A stretch of DNA of 64,000 bases from Bacteroidales bacterium. GTDB taxonomy: Bacteria; Bacteroidota; Bacteroidia; Bacteroidales; P3. The notes beneath the pieces were generated by a model. The model was given only the letters and a program-made list of their open reading frames with translations. It had not been told where the DNA came from and did no database searches. The stretch lies in the NCBI GenBank assembly GCA_024681475.1, contig JAILAT010000013.1:1-64000 (forward strand), given 5' to 3'. Shown here piece by piece: positions 46,212 through 55,810 of this stretch. Each line of letters opens with the position of its first letter. Position 1 is the stretch's first letter. A program made the position numbers and the translations under genes.

Positions 46212-46781
46212 TCATCGATCCCGACGCGCGGCAATCTCTTCGCACAGCTCTTCGTACCACGCTTCTCCGAATCGTCGTATCAGCGGCTCTTTCAGGTATT
46301 GATAGAGAGGCACACCTGTCTCGCGGCCTTTCTGCACGGCACAGCGACAGATGTCCCACCGGTGATAGTTCACAGCTCGGAACTCGCCAAAATCTTCGAC
46401 CCTGACGGGATAGAGATGGCACGACACAGGCTTCTGATAATCAATCACTCCGTCGCGGAATGCCTTCTCGATGGCACAGAGGGTCAGTCCGTTCTCCTGG
46501 ATGGCGTAGGCGCATTCACGGCTCTCTACCAGCGGTGTGCAGAGACTGCCCTCTTCGTCGCGAACCGCGACACCTTGCTGCTCCACTACGGCGATGCCGG
46601 CCTCGGCCATATAGGGCCTCACCTTCGGGAGAATGCTCTCGAGTGTGGCTAGCTCTTCCTCATCGAGCGGCGCGCCAGAGTCGCCTTCCACACAGCAGGC
46701 TCCCTGACACTGTTGCAGGTCGCAACAGAAACAGGCCATTGCCAAATCGTCGGAAACGATACTATCTTCTACTATCAACAT
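46212..46781 (-). CDS. DUF3109 family cysteine-rich protein
   Basis: 189 residues. Cysteine-rich start ACFCCDLQQCQGACC (about 16-30) followed by EDE-rich helices and CHLYPVRV and NYHRWDICRCA later, the DUF3109 pattern. The cysteines probably bind a metal or Fe-S cluster; the role is unknown. It is about 100 bp after the 2-hydroxyacid dehydrogenase gene and about 130 bp before lspA, on the same strand as both. Confidence 0.86.
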   Translation of the reverse strand: MLIVEDSIVSDDLAMACFCCDLQQCQGACCVEGDSGAPLDEEELATLESILPKVRPYMAEAGIAVVEQQGVAVRDEEGSLCTPLVESRECAYAIQENGLTLCAIEKAFRDGVIDYQKPVSCHLYPVRVEDFGEFRAVNYHRWDICRCAVQKGRETGVPLYQYLKEPLIRRFGEAWYEELCEEIAARRDR

Positions 46782-46881
46782 ATCTCTTTTTTTTATCAGT
46801 CAGTGCTCCGGTACAGGGGTAAGGCAATCAGTGTCAGCGGACTCAAGCAACAGCGACAACCGCAGCATATTCTGTTTATTT

Positions 46882-47871
46882 TCACACTGTTGTATTATTA
46901 TGGCATGCACTCCCTTCTCCGTCATGATCCTGCAGGCAGGCCACAATCTTGTCGGCCAGCACGGCGGCCAGCTTGTATTTCGACTCTACGGTCCACCCCG
47001 CCACATGCGGCGTCAGCACCGTATGCTTCGACGCGCGGAGCCAGCGCAGCGGCTCGGGGACTGCAGCGCCGCCCATGCCGTCTTTCGTCATATCCTCATA
47101 TTCAATCACATCCAGCGCAGCACCCAGCACGCTCCCGCCTTGCATGGCACGCACCAGGGCCGCCGTGTCGACCACGGCACCACGCGAGGTGTTGATAAGA
47201 TAGAATGGCTTGCCCATGCCGGCCACGAAGTCGTCGCCAAAGAGGTAATGGGTCTCGTCGGTGAGCGGCACGTGCAGGCTGACCACGTCAGCGCACGACT
47301 GCAACTCAGCCAGCGTCACTTCGCGGACATACCGCGGCGCATAGCCGGAAGGCTTGTATTTGTCGTAGGCAACAATCTCGCAGCCAAAGCCTTGCAGCCG
47401 CATGGCAAAGGCGCCTCCCATGTTGCCGAATCCGATGATACCTATCGTATGTCCCTGGACCTCAAGGCCTCGGTTGGCCTCACGCTGCCACAAGCCTTGA
47501 CGCACCTCGCTGTCGGCTCGGGCTATGTTGTCGAACAGCGCCAACAGCAGCCCTACGGCATGCTCGCCGACGGCGTCGCGGTTGCCTTCGGGTGAGTTGA
47601 GGCAGCGTATGCCGCGCCGCTCGGCATAGTCGACATCGATGGTCTCCATGCCGGCACCCACGCGCCCTATGCAGCACAGATGGCTGGCATGGTCGATGAA
47701 GTTCCTGTCTATCACTATCTTGCTGCGCACCACCAGCGCGTCGTAGTCCTGCACAGCGGCCAGCACGCTGTCGTAGTCGCACGGCTCCATCACATGGCAG
47801 CCGTAGCCGGCCGCCTCGATACGCTCACTCAGCACGGGATGGGCGTTGTCGGTAATCAACACTCTTCGCAT
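46882..47871 (-). CDS. D-isomer-specific 2-hydroxyacid dehydrogenase
   Basis: 329 residues. The catalytic Arg is in NTSRGAVVD and a late His in HVAGWTVES. The Rossmann part GIIGFGNMGGAFA (about 144-156) binds NAD. The start LITDNAHPVLSERIEAAG and the GRVGAGMETIDVDY segment fit the phosphoglycerate-dehydrogenase (SerA-like) branch, but it lacks the regulatory ACT domain. Substrate cannot be fixed. It begins 3 bp after the DUF4249 gene ends. Confidence 0.88.
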   Translation of the reverse strand: MRRVLITDNAHPVLSERIEAAGYGCHVMEPCDYDSVLAAVQDYDALVVRSKIVIDRNFIDHASHLCCIGRVGAGMETIDVDYAERRGIRCLNSPEGNRDAVGEHAVGLLLALFDNIARADSEVRQGLWQREANRGLEVQGHTIGIIGFGNMGGAFAMRLQGFGCEIVAYDKYKPSGYAPRYVREVTLAELQSCADVVSLHVPLTDETHYLFGDDFVAGMGKPFYLINTSRGAVVDTAALVRAMQGGSVLGAALDVIEYEDMTKDGMGGAAVPEPLRWLRASKHTVLTPHVAGWTVESKYKLAAVLADKIVACLQDHDGEGSACHNNTTV

Positions 47872-47874
47872 GGT

Positions 47875-48900
47875 CTATCTCTTCTTGGGTTGCTGCTTGA
47901 AAATGGTGCCGCCGTTGTCGAAGTGGAAATGCTCGTAGCGCACCGTCGAGATTCTTCGCTCTGCCTTGCTCAAGGCTCCAAAGATGCCCAGGCCGCCATC
48001 GACATTGCAGTAGACCTGCACGGGCTCCATGAAGATGGTCTGCACCGTCGACTGCCCGTCGCGGGTCACCTCGTAGCGGTAGTAGTCGTAGCTCATGGCG
48101 GTCATCTTGACCTTGAAAGGCGCCACCATCATGACATCTTCTACGTAATACCCCAGGCCGGTAGAATATTGCGTGAACTCCACATTGAACTCGTAGGAGT
48201 CGCCCACAAAATGTTCGCTGGTGAACATAAATTCCCGACCATTGAAGCCATCGTCGTCCGACAACGCTTCGATGGCCGAAGCATCGGTCAGCACGGGGTC
48301 TTTCACCCTGATATAGGTAGAGTACGAGTAGCTCGAGTCTATGGTCGGCTGGCTCCAGTCGTAACTGCCCAGGCTGTCAACCCACGGGAAAGTCCAGTCG
48401 GATGGGAACACCATCAACTTGTAGAAGCCGTGGTGGCTGGGGTCGGTGACCTTGATTCTCATGCGATAGTAGACGTCGCCATAAGGGCTGGTGGTGTCGG
48501 CCACCAACTCCACGATGTCGAAATCGGGCTTCAGCGGCACACGGGCACCCGCCGTCAGCGTGCGGTCGCCGTCAGGCACGTAGGCTGTCAGCGTCATGGT
48601 GTCGCCAGGCTGCGGCAAAACGGCAAAACGATAGTTGCCATCACTCAAATTACTGGACGACACCGCGGTACCGTTCAGCTCCAGGCTCACCGTGGCATCG
48701 GTGATGGGGCGGAACGGGTGGTTGTCCAGCGTGTAGCGGCTCCAGGTCATCCGCACCGTCAGCAGCGAGTCGGGCTCGGCACGCGACATCAGCACGGCAT
48801 AGGGGTCGATATCTTCGGTGTCCACATCAATGATGGTCTCGCAAGCCGTGAGCACGACGACCAGCGGAAGCAGCAGACTATATTTTATTATATGTTTCAT
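47875..48900 (-). CDS. DUF4249 lipoprotein
   Basis: 341 residues. A lipoprotein signal with lipobox LTAC (about 19-22) is followed by an Ig/CNA-like beta domain (about 30-130) and a long beta-rich C-terminus, as in DUF4249. In Bacteroidota such genes usually sit beside a TonB-dependent receptor, as here (receptor stop 43 bp upstream), and the pair probably acts together at the outer membrane. Confidence 0.87.
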   Translation of the reverse strand: MKHIIKYSLLLPLVVVLTACETIIDVDTEDIDPYAVLMSRAEPDSLLTVRMTWSRYTLDNHPFRPITDATVSLELNGTAVSSSNLSDGNYRFAVLPQPGDTMTLTAYVPDGDRTLTAGARVPLKPDFDIVELVADTTSPYGDVYYRMRIKVTDPSHHGFYKLMVFPSDWTFPWVDSLGSYDWSQPTIDSSYSYSTYIRVKDPVLTDASAIEALSDDDGFNGREFMFTSEHFVGDSYEFNVEFTQYSTGLGYYVEDVMMVAPFKVKMTAMSYDYYRYEVTRDGQSTVQTIFMEPVQVYCNVDGGLGIFGALSKAERRISTVRYEHFHFDNGGTIFKQQPKKR

Positions 48901-48943
48901 ATTATTTATATTATTATTCGTTCAACAATGGTTCCCTTCAGGC

Positions 48944-51406
48944 CTAGAATTTGAAGCTGTATGAAATGGAAGGCATGATGGGGAACAGCGCAAGCTGCAC
49001 AAACGAGGCCCCGTAGTGGGTGCCGTCGTCGGCAATATAGGGCTTGCCGCTGCGATAGGCGATGAAGGGGTTCTTCCGGTTGTATAGGTTGTAGACGCTG
49101 AGGCTGATGGTCTGGAGCCCGTGGCGACGCTCCTTGTGGAAGTTGACACCCACATCCAGACGGTGATAGGCCGGCAGACGGAAGTTGTTGCGGCTCTCCA
49201 CATAGTCAATCGCCTCGCCTTTGCTCTTTTCTTCGTAGTAATAGCTGTCGCCACGCCAGGGATCTTCAAACTGCTGCATGGCCACCGTAGCCACATTGCC
49301 TGAGCTGAACACCCACGTGGCGCTGCAGTCGAAACGTTTGTTGGGCTTATAGCTGATAACCAGCGACAAGTCGTGACGCCGGTCGTATTTGGCCGGGAAC
49401 GGCTCGCCGTTGTTCAGCTCCATGCCTTCGCGGTCGAACTGACGCATGGTGTGGCTCCACGTGTAGCCCAGCCAACCCGTCACCTCCCCGATGGTGCGCT
49501 GCAGAAGGAACTCCACGCCGTACGACCAGCCGTCGCCGATAGCCACCTTCTGCTGCCAGTCGGTGGTGGAGAAAAAGGTGGAGCCATCCTTGTATTCCAG
49601 CATATTGTGCATAGATTTGTAGTAGCCTTCCACCGAGGCGTCGAAGAGGCCGCGGAAATTGTAGAACAGGCCTGCGGCCACCTGATGGGCCTTCATGGGC
49701 TCGATCTGTGCCGTCACGGGAACCCACAGGTCGCTGGGCAAGCTCAGCGACGAGTTGGACAGCAGGTGCATATATTGCGTCATCTTCGAATAGCCGACCT
49801 TCAGCGACAGGTCGTCGCTCAGCAACACACGGCCACTCACTCGCGGCTGCAACGACGGGTAGAACGCTCCCTGCACGGCAAAGCCTGCCAGGTTGACACC
49901 CGCGTTGATTTTGAAGACATCGTTGATGGTCCAGTCGTCTTCCACATAGGCTGTCAGCTCATTGGCGTGAACGCGGGAGTCACCGATGATGGTGTCATAA
50001 ATGACATGATACGGCGTCTCGCCATATTCCTCTTCGGATTCCTCCATGCGCATTCCTGCAGTGTGGGGCGTGAAGATGTGGTGCACCGCTGTGCCTCCGA
50101 ACTTCACCGTGTGGTCGGGGTTGGGATGGTAGGCAAAGTCGGCCATGACCTGGATATCCTGTATGCCAGAGTTATACGACATATCATACTGGTACGAGTA
50201 GTTGCTCCTCGAGTCAGACATCATCTCTTCGACACCCAAGTCAATGTCGTTGCGATAGCGCGTGTAGGCTCCCGTGATGTCCATGAAGAGCTTGGGGTTG
50301 ATGACGTAGTTCCACCGCAACGAGGTGACGATATTGCCCCAGTTGTAGCCCAGCTTCATGTATTCCTTGTCGTCGCCATCCGTGTCGAAGAACCCCAACG
50401 AAGATTTGAAACGGGCATATATGACATCGTCGCCCATGTAGAAACTGCCTATCAAACGGCTGTCTTCGTTGAACTTATGTGTCACCTTGCCATTGAGGTC
50501 GTAGAAGTAGTAGCCCAGATTGGTCACCATACCTTCGCTGGCGCCCAGCGACATCACCAGGGGCTGGATCAGTATGTCGCCATAGGTGCGGCGGCCACTG
50601 ACATTGAAGGTGGTCTTGTTCTTCACAATGGGGCCCTCAAGGTTGAACTTGGCAGCGATGATGCCAACGCTGGCGCTTCCATGTATCTCATTGAAATTAC
50701 CGTCGTTGGTGGTCAAATCAAGCACCGACGATAGGCGGCCGCCAAAGTGGGCGGGGAAACTGCCTTTGTAGAGCGTGATGCTCTTCACGGCGTCGGCATT
50801 GAAGGCCGAGAAAAAACCTCCCAAGTGGTTCACATTGTAGAGCGGCACACCGTCGAGCAGAAAGAGGTTCTGGTCGGGTCCGCCGCCACGCACATACATG
50901 CCCGCCATTCCTTCGGTGCCCGACTGCACTCCTGGCAGCAACTGCAAGGCTTTCAGCACGTCGGTCTCGCCAAAGAGCACCGGCACCGCTTTGATCTGCT
51001 CCACGGGCATCTCTATCGCACTGATTTGCGACGACATGTACGAGGGTGTCTTCTCGGCTCTCACCTGCACTGCCTGCAGCGTGGTACTGCGCTGCATCGT
51101 GACGTTGTATTCGCGGTTCTCCACCAGCAGAAAGGTGTCCAAGTGCAGCGCGAAACCCACATAGGAGACGCGCAGCCGCACCTCGCCTCGGGGCAACGTC
51201 AACGAGAAACGCCCGTAGTTATTGGTCCTCGCACCTTTGCCGGAGGCCATGTCGTAGATGGTGGCACCTATGAGCGTCTCGCCGCTATGCCCGTCGCGCA
51301 CCGTTCCGCTGAGGGTATAGCTCTGTGCCACAGCACCTAGCGTGGCCATCAGACACACCAGCAAAAAGCCCCAGCGTTGCAGTGTTTTGTAGGTTTGTCG
51401 AGTCAT
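48944..51406 (-). CDS. TonB-dependent receptor with carboxypeptidase-like regulatory domain
   Basis: 820 residues. A signal peptide is followed by a carboxypeptidase-D-like domain (about 30-110), a plug with VLKALQLLPGVQSG and YVRGGGPDQNLFLLDG (about 145-190), and a 22-strand barrel ending in a terminal aromatic (SYSFKF). It imports a ligand across the outer membrane using TonB energy. The partner is the DUF4249 lipoprotein downstream; no SusD-like gene is present, so a glycan substrate is not supported. Confidence 0.94.
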   Translation of the reverse strand: MTRQTYKTLQRWGFLLVCLMATLGAVAQSYTLSGTVRDGHSGETLIGATIYDMASGKGARTNNYGRFSLTLPRGEVRLRVSYVGFALHLDTFLLVENREYNVTMQRSTTLQAVQVRAEKTPSYMSSQISAIEMPVEQIKAVPVLFGETDVLKALQLLPGVQSGTEGMAGMYVRGGGPDQNLFLLDGVPLYNVNHLGGFFSAFNADAVKSITLYKGSFPAHFGGRLSSVLDLTTNDGNFNEIHGSASVGIIAAKFNLEGPIVKNKTTFNVSGRRTYGDILIQPLVMSLGASEGMVTNLGYYFYDLNGKVTHKFNEDSRLIGSFYMGDDVIYARFKSSLGFFDTDGDDKEYMKLGYNWGNIVTSLRWNYVINPKLFMDITGAYTRYRNDIDLGVEEMMSDSRSNYSYQYDMSYNSGIQDIQVMADFAYHPNPDHTVKFGGTAVHHIFTPHTAGMRMEESEEEYGETPYHVIYDTIIGDSRVHANELTAYVEDDWTINDVFKINAGVNLAGFAVQGAFYPSLQPRVSGRVLLSDDLSLKVGYSKMTQYMHLLSNSSLSLPSDLWVPVTAQIEPMKAHQVAAGLFYNFRGLFDASVEGYYKSMHNMLEYKDGSTFFSTTDWQQKVAIGDGWSYGVEFLLQRTIGEVTGWLGYTWSHTMRQFDREGMELNNGEPFPAKYDRRHDLSLVISYKPNKRFDCSATWVFSSGNVATVAMQQFEDPWRGDSYYYEEKSKGEAIDYVESRNNFRLPAYHRLDVGVNFHKERRHGLQTISLSVYNLYNRKNPFIAYRSGKPYIADDGTHYGASFVQLALFPIMPSISYSFKF

Positions 51407-51460
51407 TGTATTTCTTTATTATGTTTGTTATTTCGTTTTGTATACGTCACACATCAATTC

Positions 51461-52621
51461 TTATTCATCATCATCTTCTTCCTCTTCAAAATGTCCGTCA
51501 GGGCCTGAGAAAAAGTTTGTTATCCAGTTGCGCTCGCTGTTTTTTGCCAGACGCGCCCCACAGTAGCAGCAGTAGCGTGCTTTGGGATTCTCCTCGTTGT
51601 GGCCACAGTGCGGACAGTAGCGGGCCTCGTTGCTGTCGTCGTCATCGTCATCCTCCTCGTGATGCGCTTCACCTCGGTATTCGCGGATGGTCTCTCCCGT
51701 GATGATACCCGTGGGCACAGCAATGATGGAATAACCCAGCAACATCACGCAGCTGCTCAGTATCTGGCCCAGCGTCGTGACTGGTGTAATATCACCATAA
51801 CCAACTGTGCTGATGGTCATTACCGCCCAGTAGATAGCCCTGGGAATGCTCGTCAGCGCAGGGTTCACATCGCCCTCCAGCATATAGAGCATGGCACCGA
51901 TGATGATGGCTGCCACCAGCATGAAGAGCATGAATATGACAATCTTCTTGGCGCTGCGCCGCAAGGCGTTGAGCAGATGGAAACTCTCCTGCATGAACTT
52001 CTGCATATTGAAAATGCGGAAGATACGCAGTGTTCGCAACACACGCAACACCGATAGCGTATGCGTTGCCGGGACCAGAATGCTCAGGTAGGCCGGGAAT
52101 ATGGAGAGAAAATCGATGATGCCGTAGAACGAGAAGATGTATTGCCGCTTGTTCGGCGAACAGTAGATGCGCAGATAGTATTCCAAAGTGAAGATGAACG
52201 TCAGCAGCCACTCCAGTATGACCAGCACCACGCGCAGATTGTTGTGTATCATGGCAAAACTGTCGAGCATGATGATCAACAGGTTGACGCCAATCAATAT
52301 CAGCAGCCAGATGTCGAAACGTCGGCCTGCCGGCGTATCGGAGTTGAAAATGACACTGTAGATTTCCCGCTTCGTGGCATGGCGGTATTTCTTGGGCAGT
52401 ATCACTTTGAATATCAGCCAGTGGAAAAACTTGTTCAGTATCTTGATGACACGCCAGGCTATTCCCTTATAGTCCAAATCGCGGAAAAAAGTATACACCT
52501 TCTTCCACAGCCACTTGAAAGGATGGTGCAACTTTTTGTCAATCCACCGGAACGGCTTGGCGATGAAGCGGCCTATCACGATGAGCAACTTCACGAAGGT
52601 ATTGGGTTCTTTCTGTTTCAT
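51461..52621 (-). CDS. Voltage-gated-type potassium channel with C-terminal zinc ribbon
   Basis: 386 residues. A basic N-terminal region precedes six membrane helices (about 100-300), with an S4-like run of Arg (VLRVLRTLRIFRIFNM) and the selectivity filter TISTVGYGDITP near residue 270. After helix six an acidic tail is followed by a zinc-ribbon-like YCPHCGHN...RYCCYCGARL (about 335-360). It conducts K+ in the inner membrane; the zinc ribbon may be regulatory. It ends 55 bp before the TonB receptor gene begins and starts 2 bp after the M16 gene ends. Confidence 0.9.
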   Translation of the reverse strand: MKQKEPNTFVKLLIVIGRFIAKPFRWIDKKLHHPFKWLWKKVYTFFRDLDYKGIAWRVIKILNKFFHWLIFKVILPKKYRHATKREIYSVIFNSDTPAGRRFDIWLLILIGVNLLIIMLDSFAMIHNNLRVVLVILEWLLTFIFTLEYYLRIYCSPNKRQYIFSFYGIIDFLSIFPAYLSILVPATHTLSVLRVLRTLRIFRIFNMQKFMQESFHLLNALRRSAKKIVIFMLFMLVAAIIIGAMLYMLEGDVNPALTSIPRAIYWAVMTISTVGYGDITPVTTLGQILSSCVMLLGYSIIAVPTGIITGETIREYRGEAHHEEDDDDDDSNEARYCPHCGHNEENPKARYCCYCGARLAKNSERNWITNFFSGPDGHFEEEEDDDE

Positions 52622-52623
52622 TG

Positions 52624-53862
52624 TCAGTTGTTTGGTTCATAGTATAGTGCATTCTGCCGCTGGGGTGCGAAGAGTTGCGCAGCCACGTGCCGCACATCGT
52701 CGGCCGTCACACGGCGATAGTTTTGGGGTTCGCTGTTGGCCCAGTCGGTATGCCCCAGCGAATGGTAGTAACAAAGCGACATTGCGCAGTCTAGGCCCTT
52801 ATACTGTGAAAAAACAAAGGTGTTCTCAAACTTGTTCTTCACCTTTTCCAGCTCCATGTCAGGCACCGCCTCCTCGGCCAAACGCAGCAGCTCCGCCTCC
52901 ACCGCAGCCTGCGCCCTGGCCATCTCCACGCCACGCTGCAGTTTGCCGGTCACCACGAAAAGACCGGGATCGGCACTGCCCGTCACACAGGCATCAATCT
53001 CCACAAAGAGCTGTTTTTCTTTCACAAGTCTGTTGTACAGTCGCGACGAACGCCCATTGCTCAGTATGTCACTGATAAGGTCTGTGGCAGGGAAGTCTGC
53101 CGAAGTGCGCCCACACATAGGATAGGCCAAATACATCGCCGCCGCGGGCACATCGCGTCGTAGCGTCAGCTGCCGTCTCTCCTGCTGCTCAGGCTCTTCC
53201 GGATAGCAAGCCGAAGGACGTTGCCGGCCCTCAATGTCGCCATACCACTTCTCCACCAAAGCGACCACCTCGTCGGCATGCACATCGCCAGCCACAGCAA
53301 TGATGGCATTATCAGGCGTATAATAATCTGCAAAGAAAGCCTTTACGTCATCCAACGTAGCCTCCTGCACATGACGTATGTCGGCACCGATAGTGCTCCA
53401 GCGATAAGGATGTCGCGTGTATGCCAAAGGCCGCAGCTGCAGCCAAGCATCGCCATAAGGCTGATTCAGATAGCGATAGTGATACTCCTCGGTCACAACC
53501 TTCTGCTGCACTGCCAGACTCTGCGGCGAGAACGTCAAGCCATGCATACGGTCCGACTCCAGCCACAACGCCGTCTCCAGAAACTGCTTAGGCACAGTGA
53601 TATGATAATCAGTAACATCCTCATTAGTGAAAGCATTGTTCTCAGCGCCCACCTGCGAAGCCACCGCATCATAGTCAGGCACCCGCGGCGTACCGCCAAA
53701 CATCAGATGTTCAAACAGATGCGCAAAGCCCGTGCGGTCCTCGCGTTCATCTCGCGACCCCACACAGTACAAAGTATTCACCGACACCAGCGGCGTACTA
53801 GCATCCTCCACCACCATGAGCATCAGCCCATTATCCAATCTATGCTGCGTATATTCAATCAT
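52624..53862 (-). CDS. M16 family zinc peptidase
   Basis: 412 residues, no signal peptide. The inverted zinc motif HLFEH is in GFAHLFEHLMFGGTP (about 46-60), with a downstream Glu in the NEDVTDYH region, and the second domain covers about 190-410. It cleaves peptides, like the mitochondrial processing and pitrilysin group, usually in a complex with an inactive partner, of which none is seen here. It sits just upstream of the potassium channel (2 bp). Confidence 0.9.
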   Translation of the reverse strand: MIEYTQHRLDNGLMLMVVEDASTPLVSVNTLYCVGSRDEREDRTGFAHLFEHLMFGGTPRVPDYDAVASQVGAENNAFTNEDVTDYHITVPKQFLETALWLESDRMHGLTFSPQSLAVQQKVVTEEYHYRYLNQPYGDAWLQLRPLAYTRHPYRWSTIGADIRHVQEATLDDVKAFFADYYTPDNAIIAVAGDVHADEVVALVEKWYGDIEGRQRPSACYPEEPEQQERRQLTLRRDVPAAAMYLAYPMCGRTSADFPATDLISDILSNGRSSRLYNRLVKEKQLFVEIDACVTGSADPGLFVVTGKLQRGVEMARAQAAVEAELLRLAEEAVPDMELEKVKNKFENTFVFSQYKGLDCAMSLCYYHSLGHTDWANSEPQNYRRVTADDVRHVAAQLFAPQRQNALYYEPNN

Positions 53863-54091
53863 CCTTCAAAAATCAAAGTCCACGGCATCCCCCCGCCACA
53901 CCCAAACACACCAACACCGTAAACAATAAAGTAACGCAACCAAACACATTTTATTATATCCCCCAGAAAAAATCCCGAGCCATAGATTCAGCCACGAAGA
54001 AAAACATCGAGATGCAAAGACACACATTTTCCATCTCTGTTGTGCATTTCTTCTTGCGCCAGCACAAAAATCCTTGAAATCTGTAAAACAA

Positions 54092-54119
54092 AATAAGGCC
54101 AGCTCACGCTGGCCTTATT
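54092..54119 (-). terminator. Terminator hairpin
   Basis: Perfect 12-bp stem AATAAGGCCAGC with loop TCAC, followed on the minus strand by TTATTTTGTTTT. It lies in the long gap before the M16 gene; the 228 bp from 53863 to 54091 contain nothing I can call. Confidence 0.8.
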
Positions 54120-54186
54120 GTTCGCTAAAGTTCTTTAGGGTTAAAAAAAACATCTTCCAATCCAAATTCTTCCCCTTCTCCTCGTG

Positions 54187-54337
54187 TTAAAAATTCGGGA
54201 TGAACTCCTTGATGGCTGCCACTACTAGTGCGTTGGCCTGAATGTCGAACTCAAGCAATTATCTCTTCCACATCGCACCCAAGAAAATCTTCAAGACTCA
54301 CACCGCCAGTACCGAACTGCTTACGGATGTATTCCAT
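54187..54337 (-). pseudogene. Frameshifted remnant of a small gene
   Basis: On the minus strand a start at ATG 54337 gives 28 residues (MEYIRKQFGTGGVSLEDFLG and on, ending EEIIA) before TGA. A second frame then reads LEFDIQANALVVAAIKEFIPNF to TAA 54187. One frame shift near 54255 would join them into a small protein of about 50 residues. The second half is coding-like and ends cleanly, so this looks like a decayed gene rather than chance. It has no recognised family. Confidence 0.35.
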
Positions 54338-54443
54338 ACACACCCATTTTGAATCAATTACTTACTCAATTCCGTTTGTAATTTTATTCATATCACACTG
54401 CAAGATTACTCAATCAACTTAACATTCTGATATTTTTCAAAAA

Positions 54444-54473
54444 AAGGCCGAATGCCCGAAGGCATCCGACCTT
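54444..54473 (-). terminator. Terminator of the polysaccharide operon
   Basis: A 13-position hairpin with two mismatches and a TTCG tetraloop (on the minus strand), followed by a run of seven T. It ends transcription coming from the epimerase side and lies just beyond the epimerase remnant, so it was probably the terminator of the older copy. Confidence 0.85.
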
Positions 54474-54512
54474 AAACTGTTAGCGGTAAACAGTTAGCAC
54501 CTAAACCGTAAG

Positions 54513-54624
54513 CTAACCATAATACTCCTTATACCATTCCGCAAACTTCCTCAGCCCTTCCAGTAAAGTGATTTTAGGCGTAAAGCCGAAATCTCTTTCG
54601 AGAGCGGTACTGTCTGCGTAGGTG
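54513..54624 (-). pseudogene. 3' remnant of a second epimerase gene
   Basis: About 37 codons ending at TAG 54513 read YADSTALERDFGFTP...LLEGLRKFAEWYKEYYG, matching the last part of the intact epimerase just upstream (ADSSALEKDFGFTP...LREGLRRFAEWYKQYYR). The frame breaks at about 54624 and the next 100 bp are unrelated AT-rich DNA. It is the end of an older or related copy, left behind by recombination or replacement. Confidence 0.85.
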
Positions 54625-54731
54625 GTCTTTTATTCTCCGATATTTGTCCGTTCTACTACCAAATTTTCTCTTTGAGAAACCACTATCAAAAGTCACTGGA
54701 CTTTCTTCACATCGCCAGGTATACAGTAGAT

Positions 54732-55769
54732 TTACCTGTAGTATTGTTTGTACCATTCTGCGAATCTGCGGAGACCCTCACGAAGCGGTATTCTGGGTGT
54801 AAAACCGAAGTCCTTCTCAAGGGCAGAAGAATCAGCGTAGGTTACGGGTACATCTCCTGCTTGCATAGGCACTAACTCTTTGTGTGCTTCGAAGTCGTAA
54901 TCCTGTGGCAGCACACCAGCACGGAGCAATTCTTCTTGCAGGATGTTGATGAAATCCAACAGGTTCTCAGGCTGTCCACCACCGATATTATAGACGGCGT
55001 AGGGTGCCAGAGGTAGGCCATCCTCACCGTTGCGCTTTTCGGGAGCTTTGGCCATCACGCGAACAATGCCTTCCACAATGTCGTCCACGTAGGTGAAGTC
55101 GCGGCGGCAGTTGCCGTAATTGTAGATCTGGATGGTCTGGCCTTTCAGCAACTTGTTGGTGAAGCCGAAGTAGGCCATATCGGGCCTTCCGGCAGGGCCA
55201 TATACGGTAAAAAAGCGTAATCCAGTAGATGGAATATTATACAACTTCGAGTAGCAATGTGCAAACAGCTCGTTGCTCTTCTTGGTGGCGGCATACAGTG
55301 ACACAGGGTTATCTACCCTATCCTCCACTGCAAACGGCACCTTCTTGTTGCCACCATACACGCTCGATGACGATGCATACACAAGATGTTCCACGGGGTT
55401 GTGGCGGCAGGCTTCGAGGATGTTATAGAACCCTATCACGTTGCTCAGGATGTACGCATCGGGGTTTTCAATTGAGTAGCGAACGCCAGCCTGGGCTGCT
55501 AAGTTCACTACGATGTTGAACTTATATTCAGCAAAGAGGCTGTCAACAAGTTCCTTGTCGGCAATGTCGCCTTTCACAAACTTATAGTTTATCCCTTTGG
55601 GAACCATCGTTTCAAGTTCCTTCAGGCGATATTCCTTTAAGGAAACATCGTAATAGGCATTCATATTGTCGATGTTCACAATAGTTGCGCCTTTCACATC
55701 CGCAAACAAGCGCTTTATCAGGTTCGAGCCGATGAAACCGGCACCACCTGTCACAAGAATGTTCTTCAT
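54732..55769 (-). CDS. NAD-dependent epimerase, UDP-glucuronate 4-epimerase-like
   Basis: 345 residues from ATG 55769; the open frame extends 38 codons upstream into the neighbouring gene. The SDR motif VTGGAGFIGSNL is at about 6-17, SSSSVYG supplies Ser, and YAATKKSNE is the catalytic Tyr-Lys pair. RFFTVYGPAGRPDMA is typical of UDP-glucuronate epimerases. It would make UDP-galacturonate for surface polysaccharide. It is followed by the stump of a second copy and a terminator. Confidence 0.88.
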   Translation of the reverse strand: MKNILVTGGAGFIGSNLIKRLFADVKGATIVNIDNMNAYYDVSLKEYRLKELETMVPKGINYKFVKGDIADKELVDSLFAEYKFNIVVNLAAQAGVRYSIENPDAYILSNVIGFYNILEACRHNPVEHLVYASSSSVYGGNKKVPFAVEDRVDNPVSLYAATKKSNELFAHCYSKLYNIPSTGLRFFTVYGPAGRPDMAYFGFTNKLLKGQTIQIYNYGNCRRDFTYVDDIVEGIVRVMAKAPEKRNGEDGLPLAPYAVYNIGGGQPENLLDFINILQEELLRAGVLPQDYDFEAHKELVPMQAGDVPVTYADSSALEKDFGFTPRIPLREGLRRFAEWYKQYYR

Positions 55770-55810
55770 TATATATGAAATTAATAAATCAATTTTTAAC
55801 ACCAATTTAA

